Assembly (NCBI GenBank): GCA_025061985.1
Contig: JANXAW010000030.1
Span: forward strand, 30,172-94,171
Source: Fimbriimonadales bacterium
GTDB lineage: Bacteria; Armatimonadota; Fimbriimonadia; Fimbriimonadales; GBS-DC
DNA: 64,000 bases
Direction: 5' to 3'
How positions within the stretch are numbered: the stretch's first letter is position 1; the number at the start of each line of letters is the position of its first letter. The notes beneath the pieces were generated by a model. That model was not told the origin of the DNA. It did not search any database and saw only the letters and a program-made list of their open reading frames with translations. Position numbers and translations under genes: made by a program. Positions 23,255 through 30,511 of this stretch are shown here, one piece after another.

Positions 23255-23659
23255 GTGTCGCATCTAATCCGTGAGTATTGGCGCGAAATCGAGCAAGCCC
23301 TACAAACAGGCGATGCCACAGAAAACACGCATCGCCCCGCGTTGGTGCGCCTGCTGCAGCGCCTACAGCCCGACGCGCTGATTATCAACGAACCGAAGCG
23401 CATTGAATGCGGCGCGCCTGATTTAGCCGTGTAGCGCACATCAGGCGCGTGTGGATCAACAAAACGCATCGAGGGCATTGACGAAGTGGTGTGGCGGTTT
23501 CAGGTGGGGGGCTACCAAGTGTGCGACAAGTGGCTCAAAGACCGCCGCGAGCGCACGCTCAGCAACGCCGAAATCCAGACCTATCGGCGCATCGCCTTTG
23601 CGCTCGCGGAGACGATACGGCTGATGGGGGCGATAGACGAGGCAAGAGGTAAACTGTAA
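23255..23659 (+). pseudogene. Stump of a type ISP/IIG restriction-modification enzyme (N- and C-terminal ends only)
   Basis: One reading frame from a GTG at 23255 encodes REYWREIEQALQTGDATENT, HRPALVRLLQRL and NEPKRIECGAPD, the N-terminal nuclease-side signature of single-chain type ISP/IIG enzymes. After an in-frame TAG at 23432 it resumes in the same frame with DEVVWRFQVGGYQVCDKWLK and RTLSNAEIQTYRRIAFALAETI, which is their C-terminal signature. The intervening helicase and methylase parts, normally several hundred residues, are gone. A 10-bp inverted repeat (23413-23422 and 23440-23449) straddles the stop codon at the junction. The stump cannot cut or methylate DNA. It lies directly upstream of a decayed toxin-antitoxin pair. 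Confidence 0.75.
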
Positions 23660-23670
23660 TCGGTGAGCCT

Positions 23671-23883
23671 ATGAGCAAGTACTACGAGGCAATGCTGGAG
23701 CGCATTCAGAGCCTGCCTGAAGAAGAGCGCGAGCGCTGGGCGGAGTGGATTCTGAGCGAATTAGAGTCCGAGCAGCGCTGGCAAGAGTTGTTCGCCCGCT
23801 CTGATGAGATGCTAGCGCGCTGGGCGCAAGAAGCCCGCGAGGAACATGATCGCGGGAAGACCTTGCCACTGGAGTTAGAATGA
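23671..23883 (+). CDS. Antitoxin-like small protein of a RelE/ParE-type pair
   Basis: The 70-residue, highly charged helical protein ends RWQELFARSDEMLARWAQEA...GKTLPLELE. This closely follows the pattern of antitoxins paired with RelE/ParE-family toxins (W-x-E-L-F-A-R-S, E-A-x-x-E-H, G-x-T-x-P-L near the C-terminus). Such proteins bind and neutralise the toxin and may autoregulate. The stop overlaps the start of the toxin gene (ATGA), the normal arrangement. Since that toxin is broken, the antitoxin may be a free-standing relic or may neutralise a homologous toxin elsewhere. Confidence 0.65.
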   Translation: MSKYYEAMLERIQSLPEEERERWAEWILSELESEQRWQELFARSDEMLARWAQEAREEHDRGKTLPLELE

Positions 23884-24146
23884 AATCGCGCACCACGCGG
23901 CGGTTCCGCAAGGCACTGGAGAACCTGCCCCCAGAAGTGTAAAGGCAAGCAAAAGAGGCATACAAACTGTTCCAGCAGAACCCGTTCCACCCCAGTCTAC
24001 ATTTCAAGCGCGTGCACCCAACGGAGCCGCTCTACTCTGTGCGCATATCCCACAGCTACTGCGCGATTGGACTGTGGGAAAGCGACACAATCGTGTGGAT
24101 ACGGATCGGCTTACACGATGACTATGAACGCCTGCTTCGCTCGTAG
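23880..24146 (+). pseudogene. RelE/ParE-family toxin with premature stop
   Basis: The frame beginning MKSRTTRRFRKALENLPPEV hits TAA at codon 21 (23940-23942). It then continues without a frameshift to KLFQQNPFHPSLHFKRV, YSVRISHSYCAIGL and TIVWIRIGLHDDYERLL, ending at TAG 24144-24146. Apart from the stop, the 88-codon frame matches the RelE/ParE cytotoxin layout in full, including the conserved NPFHPSL and YSVRI strands. A single base change from CAA, AAA or GAA would create the TAA. The gene overlaps the antitoxin by 4 nt. It is presumably inactive, unless the stop is a sequencing error or the toxin restarts internally. Confidence 0.8.
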
Positions 24147-24192
24147 GCAGTTCGCTGCTCGCGGTGCGCATTATTCTGTTTGGCGAAGCTCA

Positions 24193-24221
24193 TTGAAATC
24201 GCTGGCGGCATAGGGTAAAAT
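24193..24221 (+). promoter_or_regulatory. Promoter of tRNA-Ser(UGA)
   Basis: TTGAAA (24193-24198) and TAAAAT (24216-24221) are 17 bp apart, and the -10 lies 13 bp before the mature tRNA 5' end. Confidence 0.7.
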
Positions 24222-24234
24222 TTCGATGCTGCGC

Positions 24235-24325
24235 GGAGGGGTGGCCGAGTGGCTGAAGGCGGCGGTCTTGAAAACCGCATCCCACCTCGTGTGGGACGGG
24301 GGTTCGAATCCCTCCCCCTCCGCCA
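24235..24325 (+). tRNA. tRNA-Ser (UGA)
   Basis: The 91-nt class II tRNA has acceptor stem GGAGGGG/CCCCTCC, an anticodon loop CTTGAAA (anticodon TGA), a long variable arm and GTTCGAATC in the T-arm. The CCA is encoded. It is the second serine tRNA in the window. Confidence 0.95.
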
Positions 24326-24359
24326 GCTTCTGTTTTTTGCATAGGAAGGAGAGAGGGGC

Positions 24360-25736
24360 GTGAAGCGCTGGCTACTTCGCCTTCTGGTGGCCACGGTAGG
24401 GGCGCTTAGCTCATATATGGGGCTGAGCGTGGTGCTGTTTGTGTTGAGCCTTCATCGTGCAAGCCTTTCCCACCAAGCGCATGCTGCGCGTCCCTTGCCT
24501 ACGCTCCGCGCTGAAGACCGTATACTGATTATCGCTCCGCATCCCGACGACGAGGTGTTAGGGTGTGGCGGGTTGATCGCAACGGCAGCTCAGCAGGGCA
24601 TCCCCGTGCGGGTGGTGTATCTGACATGTGGGGATGGGTTCGCAGCGGCAGCGGCGTTGGTAGCGCGCAAGGCGCCTCAGCCACGAGAGTGCCTGGTGCT
24701 AGGGCAGTTGCGCCAGCAAGAGGCGCGCCACGCGCTGCAACAGTTGGGGCTAAGCCCCGACGCTGCCGTATTTCTAGGCTACCCCGATAGGGGACTGCTG
24801 CCGATGCTACTGGCTCCTGGGAAGGCTTACCGCGCGCCTGCAACCCAAGCCCATGCGGTTCCTTACGCCACTGCGCTGACCCCCAACGCGCCGTACACAC
24901 CTCAGGCACTTGTGGCAGACCTACGCCGCGTGCTGGCAGAGTTCCAGCCTACGCGCGTGTTCACCACCCACCCGCTGGACGACCACGAAGACCACATGGC
25001 AGCCGCACTCCTAACGCGCGAGGCAATCGCCCAAGCCCTTGCTGCAGGCGAGCTGAGGTGCGCTCCTGCGCTCTACTACTACCTTGTCCATCGAGGTGAC
25101 TGGCCCCTCCCGCAGGGATATCACCCTCAGCACGCCCTCAAGCCCCCTGTAGGGCTGGAATCACCCGCGTGGTACACCTTGCCCTTGGACGAGCCAATCC
25201 GAGCCCGCAAGCTGCGCGCCCTCCAAGCGCACAAATCCCAATACACCCTGATGACACGCTTCCTCAGCAGCTTCATACGGGCAAACGAACTGTTTGCACC
25301 AGACCCCTTGCGCGAATCGCTCCAGCCGTTCAACGACAATCCTGTCGTTCACTTGCAGCCCCGCGCGGATTTGGCTTATGTTGCTGCAGAGGGTGGTCGC
25401 GCAGGCGTGCGTGTGCGTGTGGAAACCCATAAGCCGTTCCGCTCCCCGTACCAACTGGAAATCACGCTGCTTACGGTGGATTCCGCAGGCAACTGGAACG
25501 CAACGCGCTGGCGTTACCCCAACCGTCGCTTGTGGGTACGGCGAGAAGAAGCGGTCTTGAAGCTCTGGCTCCCCCATCGGGCAATCCAGTCCGCCAAGCG
25601 CGCATATCTGATGGTGAGCACTAAGTTGTACGGGGCGGAGCTGGATCGGACAGGCTTCCTACAGGTGTCACTGCACGCGGCGTTCGCGGAATCGGATGCC
25701 CAACCTCGTAGGTCAACGCCTCGATACGCTCCATAA
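24360..25736 (+). CDS. PIG-L/LmbE-family deacetylase with C-terminal beta domain
   Basis: A GTG start at 24360 follows GGAAGGAGAG and gives 458 residues with an N-terminal membrane anchor (GALSSYMGLSVVLFVLSL). The PIG-L fold has the zinc motif IIAPHPDDEVLGCGG and the distal HPLDDHEDHMAA. These enzymes remove acetyl groups from GlcNAc on lipids, antibiotics or other glycoconjugates. The position relative to the anchor suggests action outside the cytoplasmic membrane. The last 150 residues look like an all-beta accessory domain (RVRVETHKPFRSPYQLEIT). The 3' end overlaps the convergent acyltransferase by 116 nt, and the last 20 residues look like a non-homologous read-through tail. Confidence 0.85.
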   Translation: MKRWLLRLLVATVGALSSYMGLSVVLFVLSLHRASLSHQAHAARPLPTLRAEDRILIIAPHPDDEVLGCGGLIATAAQQGIPVRVVYLTCGDGFAAAAALVARKAPQPRECLVLGQLRQQEARHALQQLGLSPDAAVFLGYPDRGLLPMLLAPGKAYRAPATQAHAVPYATALTPNAPYTPQALVADLRRVLAEFQPTRVFTTHPLDDHEDHMAAALLTREAIAQALAAGELRCAPALYYYLVHRGDWPLPQGYHPQHALKPPVGLESPAWYTLPLDEPIRARKLRALQAHKSQYTLMTRFLSSFIRANELFAPDPLRESLQPFNDNPVVHLQPRADLAYVAAEGGRAGVRVRVETHKPFRSPYQLEITLLTVDSAGNWNATRWRYPNRRLWVRREEAVLKLWLPHRAIQSAKRAYLMVSTKLYGAELDRTGFLQVSLHAAFAESDAQPRRSTPRYAP

Positions 25737-26328
25737 TCAGCTCTGTGAACGCCTCACGTGCAGCGCGGTCTGTGCGCTCGCCAAAAAGCTTTCGGTAGTC
25801 CAGTGGCTCGCCGAATGCGACTTTGACGTGGGCGCGTCGGGGAAGCCTTGCGCCTTTGGGCCACGCCCGCTCCGTGCCTACGATTGCCGTCGGCACAACA
25901 GGTGCGCCTGACTGGCGCGCCAAAAGGGTCGCCCCTGGTGTTGGCGGCAGTAGGTACTTGCCCGTGCCGCGCGTGCCTTCGATGAAGATAAGCACCGCAC
26001 GCCCCTCACCGAGCCACTGCAGGGCTGTCCTAATCGCGCTTACATCCGCCGTGCCACGCTCCACAGGGAACGCTCCTAAGCGACGAATGAACCGCGCAAA
26101 CAGCCGATGCTCAAACAGCTCGGCTTTTGCCATATAGCGCAGCTCGCGCGGACACGCACAGCCAATCAACGGAGGGTCTAACACGCTGAGGTGGTTGGAA
26201 GCAACGATCAGCCCGCCCTCTAAGGGCACGCGCTCGGCACCAACCACCTCCAAGCGCCACATCAGGCGAGCAAAGCCCCGCACCAGCACCCATCCAATGC
26301 GATAGAGCCAATCGTTCGAACGAACCAT
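25621..26328 (-). CDS. plsC: 1-acyl-sn-glycerol-3-phosphate acyltransferase (PlsC family)
   Basis: The 235-residue protein has the acyltransferase motifs in order: ASNHLSVLDPPLIG (NHxxxxD), LGAFPVERGTAD, FIEGTRGTG (EGTR) and APVVPTAIVG. It transfers a second acyl chain to lysophosphatidate in phospholipid synthesis at the inner membrane. The osmC stop lies 3 nt upstream of its ATG, so the two are cotranscribed. The conserved fold ends around ERIEALTYEVG; the following 25 residues are proline/threonine-rich and lie inside the PIG-L gene on the other strand, suggesting an original stop was lost. Confidence 0.9.
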   Translation of the reverse strand: MVRSNDWLYRIGWVLVRGFARLMWRLEVVGAERVPLEGGLIVASNHLSVLDPPLIGCACPRELRYMAKAELFEHRLFARFIRRLGAFPVERGTADVSAIRTALQWLGEGRAVLIFIEGTRGTGKYLLPPTPGATLLARQSGAPVVPTAIVGTERAWPKGARLPRRAHVKVAFGEPLDYRKLFGERTDRAAREAFTELIMERIEALTYEVGHPIPRTPRAVTPVGSLSDPAPPRTT

Positions 26329-26331
26329 CAG

Positions 26332-26748
26332 CTACTTCTCGATCACGAACTCACTGCGCACCTCTGTGGGCATACGCAGCGTTGCAGACGCAGAACAATA
26401 CTTCTCATCCGAAAGGCGGACCGCCTTCTCCACCATCGCTGGGTCTAAGTTGTTGCCTCGTAGGTAATGCGTAATCACCACCTTCGTAAAGCGTCGGGGA
26501 TGCTCTGGGTGTCGCTCCGCGTGGATTTCGATGCGATACTCGGTGAGTTCTTGCTTCATTTTGCGAAGAATCGCCACGACATCCATCCCCGTACAGGCAG
26601 CCACCGCCAGAAGCAAATGCTCCATTGGGGTGGCAGCAATGTCGTTGCCACCGACATTTGGGTGCGTGTCAAAAAGCACCTTGTGCCCCGACACATCGCA
26701 CGCTCCTTCAAATAGCATATTCCCCTTCCAAACTAGCTCGCCACTCAT
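26332..26748 (-). CDS. OsmC-family protein
   Basis: From the ATG at 26748 the 138-residue protein fits the OsmC/Ohr fold. Both redox cysteines are present: VAACTGMDVVAILRK and DEKYCSASATLR. GGNDIAATPMEHLLLAVAAC is the characteristic helix. The short form resembles YhfA-type OsmC proteins rather than Ohr. Family members reduce organic hydroperoxides; activity of this branch is less certain. TATCCT lies 7 nt before the ATG with no SD, so a leaderless transcript is likely. plsC follows in the same operon. Confidence 0.88.
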   Translation of the reverse strand: MSGELVWKGNMLFEGACDVSGHKVLFDTHPNVGGNDIAATPMEHLLLAVAACTGMDVVAILRKMKQELTEYRIEIHAERHPEHPRRFTKVVITHYLRGNNLDPAMVEKAVRLSDEKYCSASATLRMPTEVRSEFVIEK

Positions 26749-26811
26749 AGCTCGAAGGATACCTGATGTGGCAGGAGGCGCGTCTTGCAAGGCGAACCTG
26801 TTCATTTAGCT

Positions 26812-28113
26812 ATGAATGGCGTGATTAGTCGTCGGGAGTTTTTGCGGCAGAGCGCGAGTGCTGGTGCTGGGTTGTTGCTGCTTAAGTCGTGGGGCAAAGG
26901 TCAGTCGCCGAACGACAAGCTCAACATCGCAGTGATCGGCGTTGGCGGACGCGGTTGGGACAACTTGCAAGCGGTTGCCAAGACCGAGAACATCGTGGCG
27001 CTGTGCGATGTGGACTTGAACATGCTGGCGCGGGCAGCGCGGGAGTTCCCCAATGCGCGACTGTGGGTGGACTACCGACGCATGTTCGATCGGCAAAAGG
27101 ATATTGACGCCGTAGTAATCAGCACGCCAGATCACACGCACGCCTTACCAACGATGCTGGCGCTGCTGCACGGCAAGCATGTGTATTGCGAAAAGCCGTT
27201 GGTGCACAGCCCTTGGGAGGCGCGTCAGGTGCGCGAAGCCGCGCGCAAAGCAAAAGTCGCCACACAGATGGGCAATCAGCATCACGCTAGTGAGCCGCTG
27301 CGGATGGCGGTGGAGGTGCTGCGCTCAGGAGCGATCGGCACCGTGCGCGAAGTGCATGCGTGGAGCGACCGCCCGATTTGGCCTCAGGGCATTGCGCGTC
27401 CCACAGGCGAGAAACCGGTGCCCCCGCATCTGTTTTGGGATGCGTGGCTCGGTCCTGCGCCATATCGCCCTTACCACGATGGCTACCATCCGTTCAACTG
27501 GCGCGGTTGGTGGGACTTCGGCACGGGCGCGCTGGGCGATATGGGATGCCACATCATTGACCCCGCCTATTGGGCGCTCGATTTGGGGCTACCTACCAGC
27601 GTGGAGATGGAAGGCGAACCGCGCATGCCCGAATCGGGCCCCAAGTCCAGCCGCGCAATCTTCGAGTTCCCTGCGCGGGGCAACCGACCTCCCGTCAAAC
27701 TTTACTGGTACGACGGCGGTCTCAAGCCCGACCCCGCGTTGATCGGTGAGAAAAGTTTAGCGCCCAACGGCATAATTTGCATCGGCGACAAGGGTGCCCT
27801 CTACTTCATCCACCCCTACCAGTACCGCCTCTACCCGAAGGAGCGGTTTGAGGGCTTTACCCTCAAAGAGCGCACGCTACCCGTGTCGCCTGGGCACCAC
27901 GAGGAATGGCTGCGGGCATGCAAAACAGGCAGCCCGACCTACAGCAACTTTGAGTACGCCACCATGCTCACTGAAGCAGTGCTGCTGGGCAACGCGGCAT
28001 TTCGGGCAGGCGAAAAAATCTATTGGGATGCCAAAGAAGGGCGCGTGACCAACACGCGCAAGGCGGACGAGTACATCCGTCGCCCCTACCGCAAGGGCTG
28101 GGAGTGGTGGTAG
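26812..28113 (+). CDS. Tat-exported Gfo/Idh/MocA-family oxidoreductase
   Basis: The 433-residue protein begins MNGVISRREFLRQSASAGAGLLLL, a twin-arginine signal, so it should be exported folded with cofactor. The Rossmann part follows: KLNIAVIGVGGRGWDNLQAV, VVISTPDHTHA and the CEKPLVHSPWEARQV Lys motif. The C-terminal domain has GALGDMGCHIIDPAYWAL with the catalytic-type His. Such proteins act on sugars or polyols with NAD(P), and exported versions are typical of Planctomycetota, Armatimonadota and Bacteroidota. The substrate is not known. It is divergent from osmC. Confidence 0.9.
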   Translation: MNGVISRREFLRQSASAGAGLLLLKSWGKGQSPNDKLNIAVIGVGGRGWDNLQAVAKTENIVALCDVDLNMLARAAREFPNARLWVDYRRMFDRQKDIDAVVISTPDHTHALPTMLALLHGKHVYCEKPLVHSPWEARQVREAARKAKVATQMGNQHHASEPLRMAVEVLRSGAIGTVREVHAWSDRPIWPQGIARPTGEKPVPPHLFWDAWLGPAPYRPYHDGYHPFNWRGWWDFGTGALGDMGCHIIDPAYWALDLGLPTSVEMEGEPRMPESGPKSSRAIFEFPARGNRPPVKLYWYDGGLKPDPALIGEKSLAPNGIICIGDKGALYFIHPYQYRLYPKERFEGFTLKERTLPVSPGHHEEWLRACKTGSPTYSNFEYATMLTEAVLLGNAAFRAGEKIYWDAKEGRVTNTRKADEYIRRPYRKGWEWW

Positions 28114-28162
28114 GCTCACCTGCGACGACAGCCTACCGCTGAATCGGTGCGCAGGCTAAGAG

Positions 28163-28199
28163 TAAAAAAATTCGCAGGGGGGCGCTTGCCCGCCCTGCG
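28163..28199 (-). terminator. Intrinsic terminator of the sulfide:quinone oxidoreductase operon
   Basis: Read on the reverse strand, CGCAGGG pairs with CCCTGCG and an inner GGGC with GCCC, and the hairpin is followed by AATTTTTTTAC. It lies about 25 nt after the stop of the last gene in the operon and is the clearest rho-independent terminator in the window. Confidence 0.75.
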
Positions 28200-28220
28200 G
28201 GAGGTGGAAGGAAGGTCGAT

Positions 28221-28466
28221 TCAGTTGTGCTGCGTGAGAGGCAAGCCTTTCTCTTGCCGTGCAGCGATACCGCCCGTGAGGTTGTACAGGTTGCGAAAGC
28301 CTTGTGTGCGCAATGCGCTACCAGCGAGGCTAAAGCGGTCATCCACATAGCAATAGACAATCACGGGCTTGTCTTCGGGAGCTTCGCCCGCCTCGCCCAT
28401 TGCAGGGCAGCCGAAAAAGTACGATGCCTGTGCCAAGCCCTCTTCGCAGATTTGGCGGAAAATCAT
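28221..28466 (-). CDS. Internally deleted metallo-beta-lactamase/rhodanese fusion (remnant)
   Basis: The 81 residues join two pieces. MIFRQICEEGLAQASYFFGCPAMGEA is the N-terminus of persulfide-dioxygenase-type MBL-fold/rhodanese proteins. PVIVYCYVDDRFSLAGSALRTQGFRNLYNLTGGIAARQ is the second half of a rhodanese domain, including a Cys at the active-site position. All HxHxDH zinc ligands and about 380 residues in between are absent, while the frame is intact. The ATG overlaps the upstream stop (ATGA) and has GAGGTG before it, so it is still translated in the operon. In intact systems this enzyme oxidises persulfide formed by sulfide:quinone oxidoreductase, encoded two genes upstream. Residual sulfurtransferase activity is doubtful. 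Confidence 0.65.
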   Translation of the reverse strand: MIFRQICEEGLAQASYFFGCPAMGEAGEAPEDKPVIVYCYVDDRFSLAGSALRTQGFRNLYNLTGGIAARQEKGLPLTQHN

Positions 28467-29044
28467 CGCTGCACCTCTGTTGGGATGATTTTGACAGAGA
28501 AGGCGCCCCGCAAATCGCCCATTCGGTAACCACGCGCTTTGTCGTTGGGATAACGCTCGCGAATCAGACGCAGCACTTCAGGCTTGATTTGCGTCCCGTG
28601 GCACTCTAAGCATACAGGCGCAATGATTCGGATAGGTCGCATATAGCGAAACACGCGCTGTCCGCGCTCAGTGCGCCATTCCGCCACTTCCGTGATGGGT
28701 TTACCCTCGCGTAGGCCACGTTCCCAGCGCAGGAGCACTTGGCGCTCCCAAGCGTCGGGAGCATTGCGTGGGTTGCGGTTTTTGAGCGAGACGCGCCGGA
28801 TCTGCACGCCATGTTCGCGCCCTACCTGCTGCGTGAGCACTTGAGCGACTTGCGAGCAGACCTTTACGCCGCGCTCTGCCCCGCCTTGCTGATACTCGGC
28901 GTTAAGTCTTTGCAGCAGGCGGCTAAACAGCGCATCTGCGGCGGTGCGTGCTCGCTGCAGCAACGCTGTTTCAAACGCACTTTGGGCGACACTTATGCCT
29001 ACCAACAGCACTACCGAGCCAACAAACAGCCCTATGCGTCGCAT
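28463..29044 (-). CDS. Tll0287-like (DUF3365) heme-binding periplasmic protein
   Basis: The ATG at 29044, preceded by GGGGTG, encodes a signal peptide (IGLFVGSVVLLVGISVAQ) and a 193-residue protein. VCSQVAQVLTQQ, VRRVSLKNRNPRNAPDAWE-like segments and a CLECHG motif match the Tll0287/DUF3365 domain, in which a c-type heme sits in a PAS-like sensor fold. The single CxxCH indicates covalent heme and so depends on cytochrome c maturation; ccmAB are present at 9358. Located after the sulfide:quinone oxidoreductase gene, it may act as a redox sensor or electron carrier in sulfide oxidation. Confidence 0.8.
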   Translation of the reverse strand: MRRIGLFVGSVVLLVGISVAQSAFETALLQRARTAADALFSRLLQRLNAEYQQGGAERGVKVCSQVAQVLTQQVGREHGVQIRRVSLKNRNPRNAPDAWERQVLLRWERGLREGKPITEVAEWRTERGQRVFRYMRPIRIIAPVCLECHGTQIKPEVLRLIRERYPNDKARGYRMGDLRGAFSVKIIPTEVQR

Positions 29045-29107
29045 CGTTGGGACACCCCTATTCACACAGGGATGGGGCGTGGGCTTGCTTAGCCCACGCG
29101 AAGCCAC

Positions 29108-30364
29108 TTACGCCAATCCGCGCAGCATCAAGTTCCAGTACATCCACGGCAGCCCGTACTTCTTGAGCAGCCACATATCAAACCGCTCCTTGCAGGTGTT
29201 GATGAACGGAATGGTGGGGGTTGGTTTGCCACTGTAGTCAAACTCTGCCAGCACCATCCGCCCATAGCCCGTTACGATGGGGCAGGCGGTGTAGCCGCCA
29301 TAATGCTTATCTGGCTCTTTGCCATCCATTACGCGCAGGAGGTTATGAACGAGCACGGGCGCTTGCTTGCGCACAGCTGACCCTGTGCGCGAGGTGGGCA
29401 AACCTGACGCATCGCCCAACGCAAACACGTTCGGATAGTCGGGGTTCTGCAGGGTATGAATGTCCACCTTCACAAACCCAACGAACCGCCCCTCTTGATG
29501 GGCGATCGGCGACTCGCGCACAAACTGAGGCGGACGCTGCGGCGGTCCAATGTGGAGCATGTTGAACTCAATTTCACGGACCTCGCCTGGCTTGTCCTTG
29601 AGGGCAAAGGTAGCCACCTTCCGAACAGGGTCTACCGCCACCAGCTCGTGTCCAGTGAGTACCTCAATGTTGTAGCGTGCGCAGACGCCCTCCAGCACTT
29701 TACAGAACTCAGGTACGGTAAATATCGTGTTCCCAGCTGTGGCGTAAATCACCTTCACGGGGCGGTTGTGCATGCGGAAGTAATCAGCAGCCATGTAGGC
29801 AATCTTTTGGGGTGCGCCCCCACACTTGATGGTGTAACCTGGCTCGGCGTTGTTGGGCATCGTAAATAGTGCGACGCCTTCTTTAGTTTGCTGAATGAAC
29901 TCCCAAGTCTTCGGAGCAAGCTCGTAGCTATAGTTAGTGCTAACACTATTGTGCCCAAGCGCTTCTTCTGCGCCTTGGATCTTGCTCCACTCGGAAACCA
30001 CCCCAGGGGCAACAACCAGAAAGTCATACCGCACTCGCGTGCCGTTGCGAGTGCACACGATCTGCTGGTCTGGGTCAATCTCTACGGCGTAGTCTTGGAT
30101 CCAGCGCGCGCCTTTGGGGATAAACTGTGCCTCATCGCGCACGCTCTGCTCCGGTTTCGCCACGCCTGCGCCCACTAAAGTCCACAACGGCTGGTAGTAA
30201 TGCTTTGAGGAAGGCTCGATAATCGCTATGTCGCGTACGCCCTTGCGTGCTAACTGAGCCGCTACGGTGATTCCACCCGTGCCACCACCAATAATCACTA
30301 CGCGATGATGAACCGTCTCACGCGCCTTGATGGGCGCAGCACCTACTCCTGCGTAGGTTTGCAT
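29108..30364 (-). CDS. sqr: Sulfide:quinone oxidoreductase (SQRDL-like type)
   Basis: GGGAGGT lies 8 nt before the ATG. The 418-residue flavoprotein has VVIIGGGTGGITVAAQLAR for FAD binding, and the two redox Cys in YTIKCGGAPQKIAYMAADY and GGYTACPIVTGYGRMVLAEF. These are the signatures of the type II, mitochondrial-like SQR branch. It oxidises sulfide at the membrane and passes electrons to quinone, generating persulfide. The downstream genes are a heme protein and a gutted persulfide dioxygenase/rhodanese, so the operon is a sulfide-detoxification unit that seems to have lost its second step. C-terminal aromatic residues probably anchor it to the membrane. Confidence 0.9.
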   Translation of the reverse strand: MQTYAGVGAAPIKARETVHHRVVIIGGGTGGITVAAQLARKGVRDIAIIEPSSKHYYQPLWTLVGAGVAKPEQSVRDEAQFIPKGARWIQDYAVEIDPDQQIVCTRNGTRVRYDFLVVAPGVVSEWSKIQGAEEALGHNSVSTNYSYELAPKTWEFIQQTKEGVALFTMPNNAEPGYTIKCGGAPQKIAYMAADYFRMHNRPVKVIYATAGNTIFTVPEFCKVLEGVCARYNIEVLTGHELVAVDPVRKVATFALKDKPGEVREIEFNMLHIGPPQRPPQFVRESPIAHQEGRFVGFVKVDIHTLQNPDYPNVFALGDASGLPTSRTGSAVRKQAPVLVHNLLRVMDGKEPDKHYGGYTACPIVTGYGRMVLAEFDYSGKPTPTIPFINTCKERFDMWLLKKYGLPWMYWNLMLRGLA

Positions 30365-30511
30365 CGCTGGGTACCTCCCACCAAAATTAGAGGCGGGAAC
30401 GTGGTGAAAGGATTCATCGAAGGGCGTGCTGATTTTGCAGGGGGAGCGCTTTAGAAATGCATGTTGCAGAGCGGGTAGGGCGCGGTGGAGTCAGAGGAGC
30501 GTTTCAGTGCG

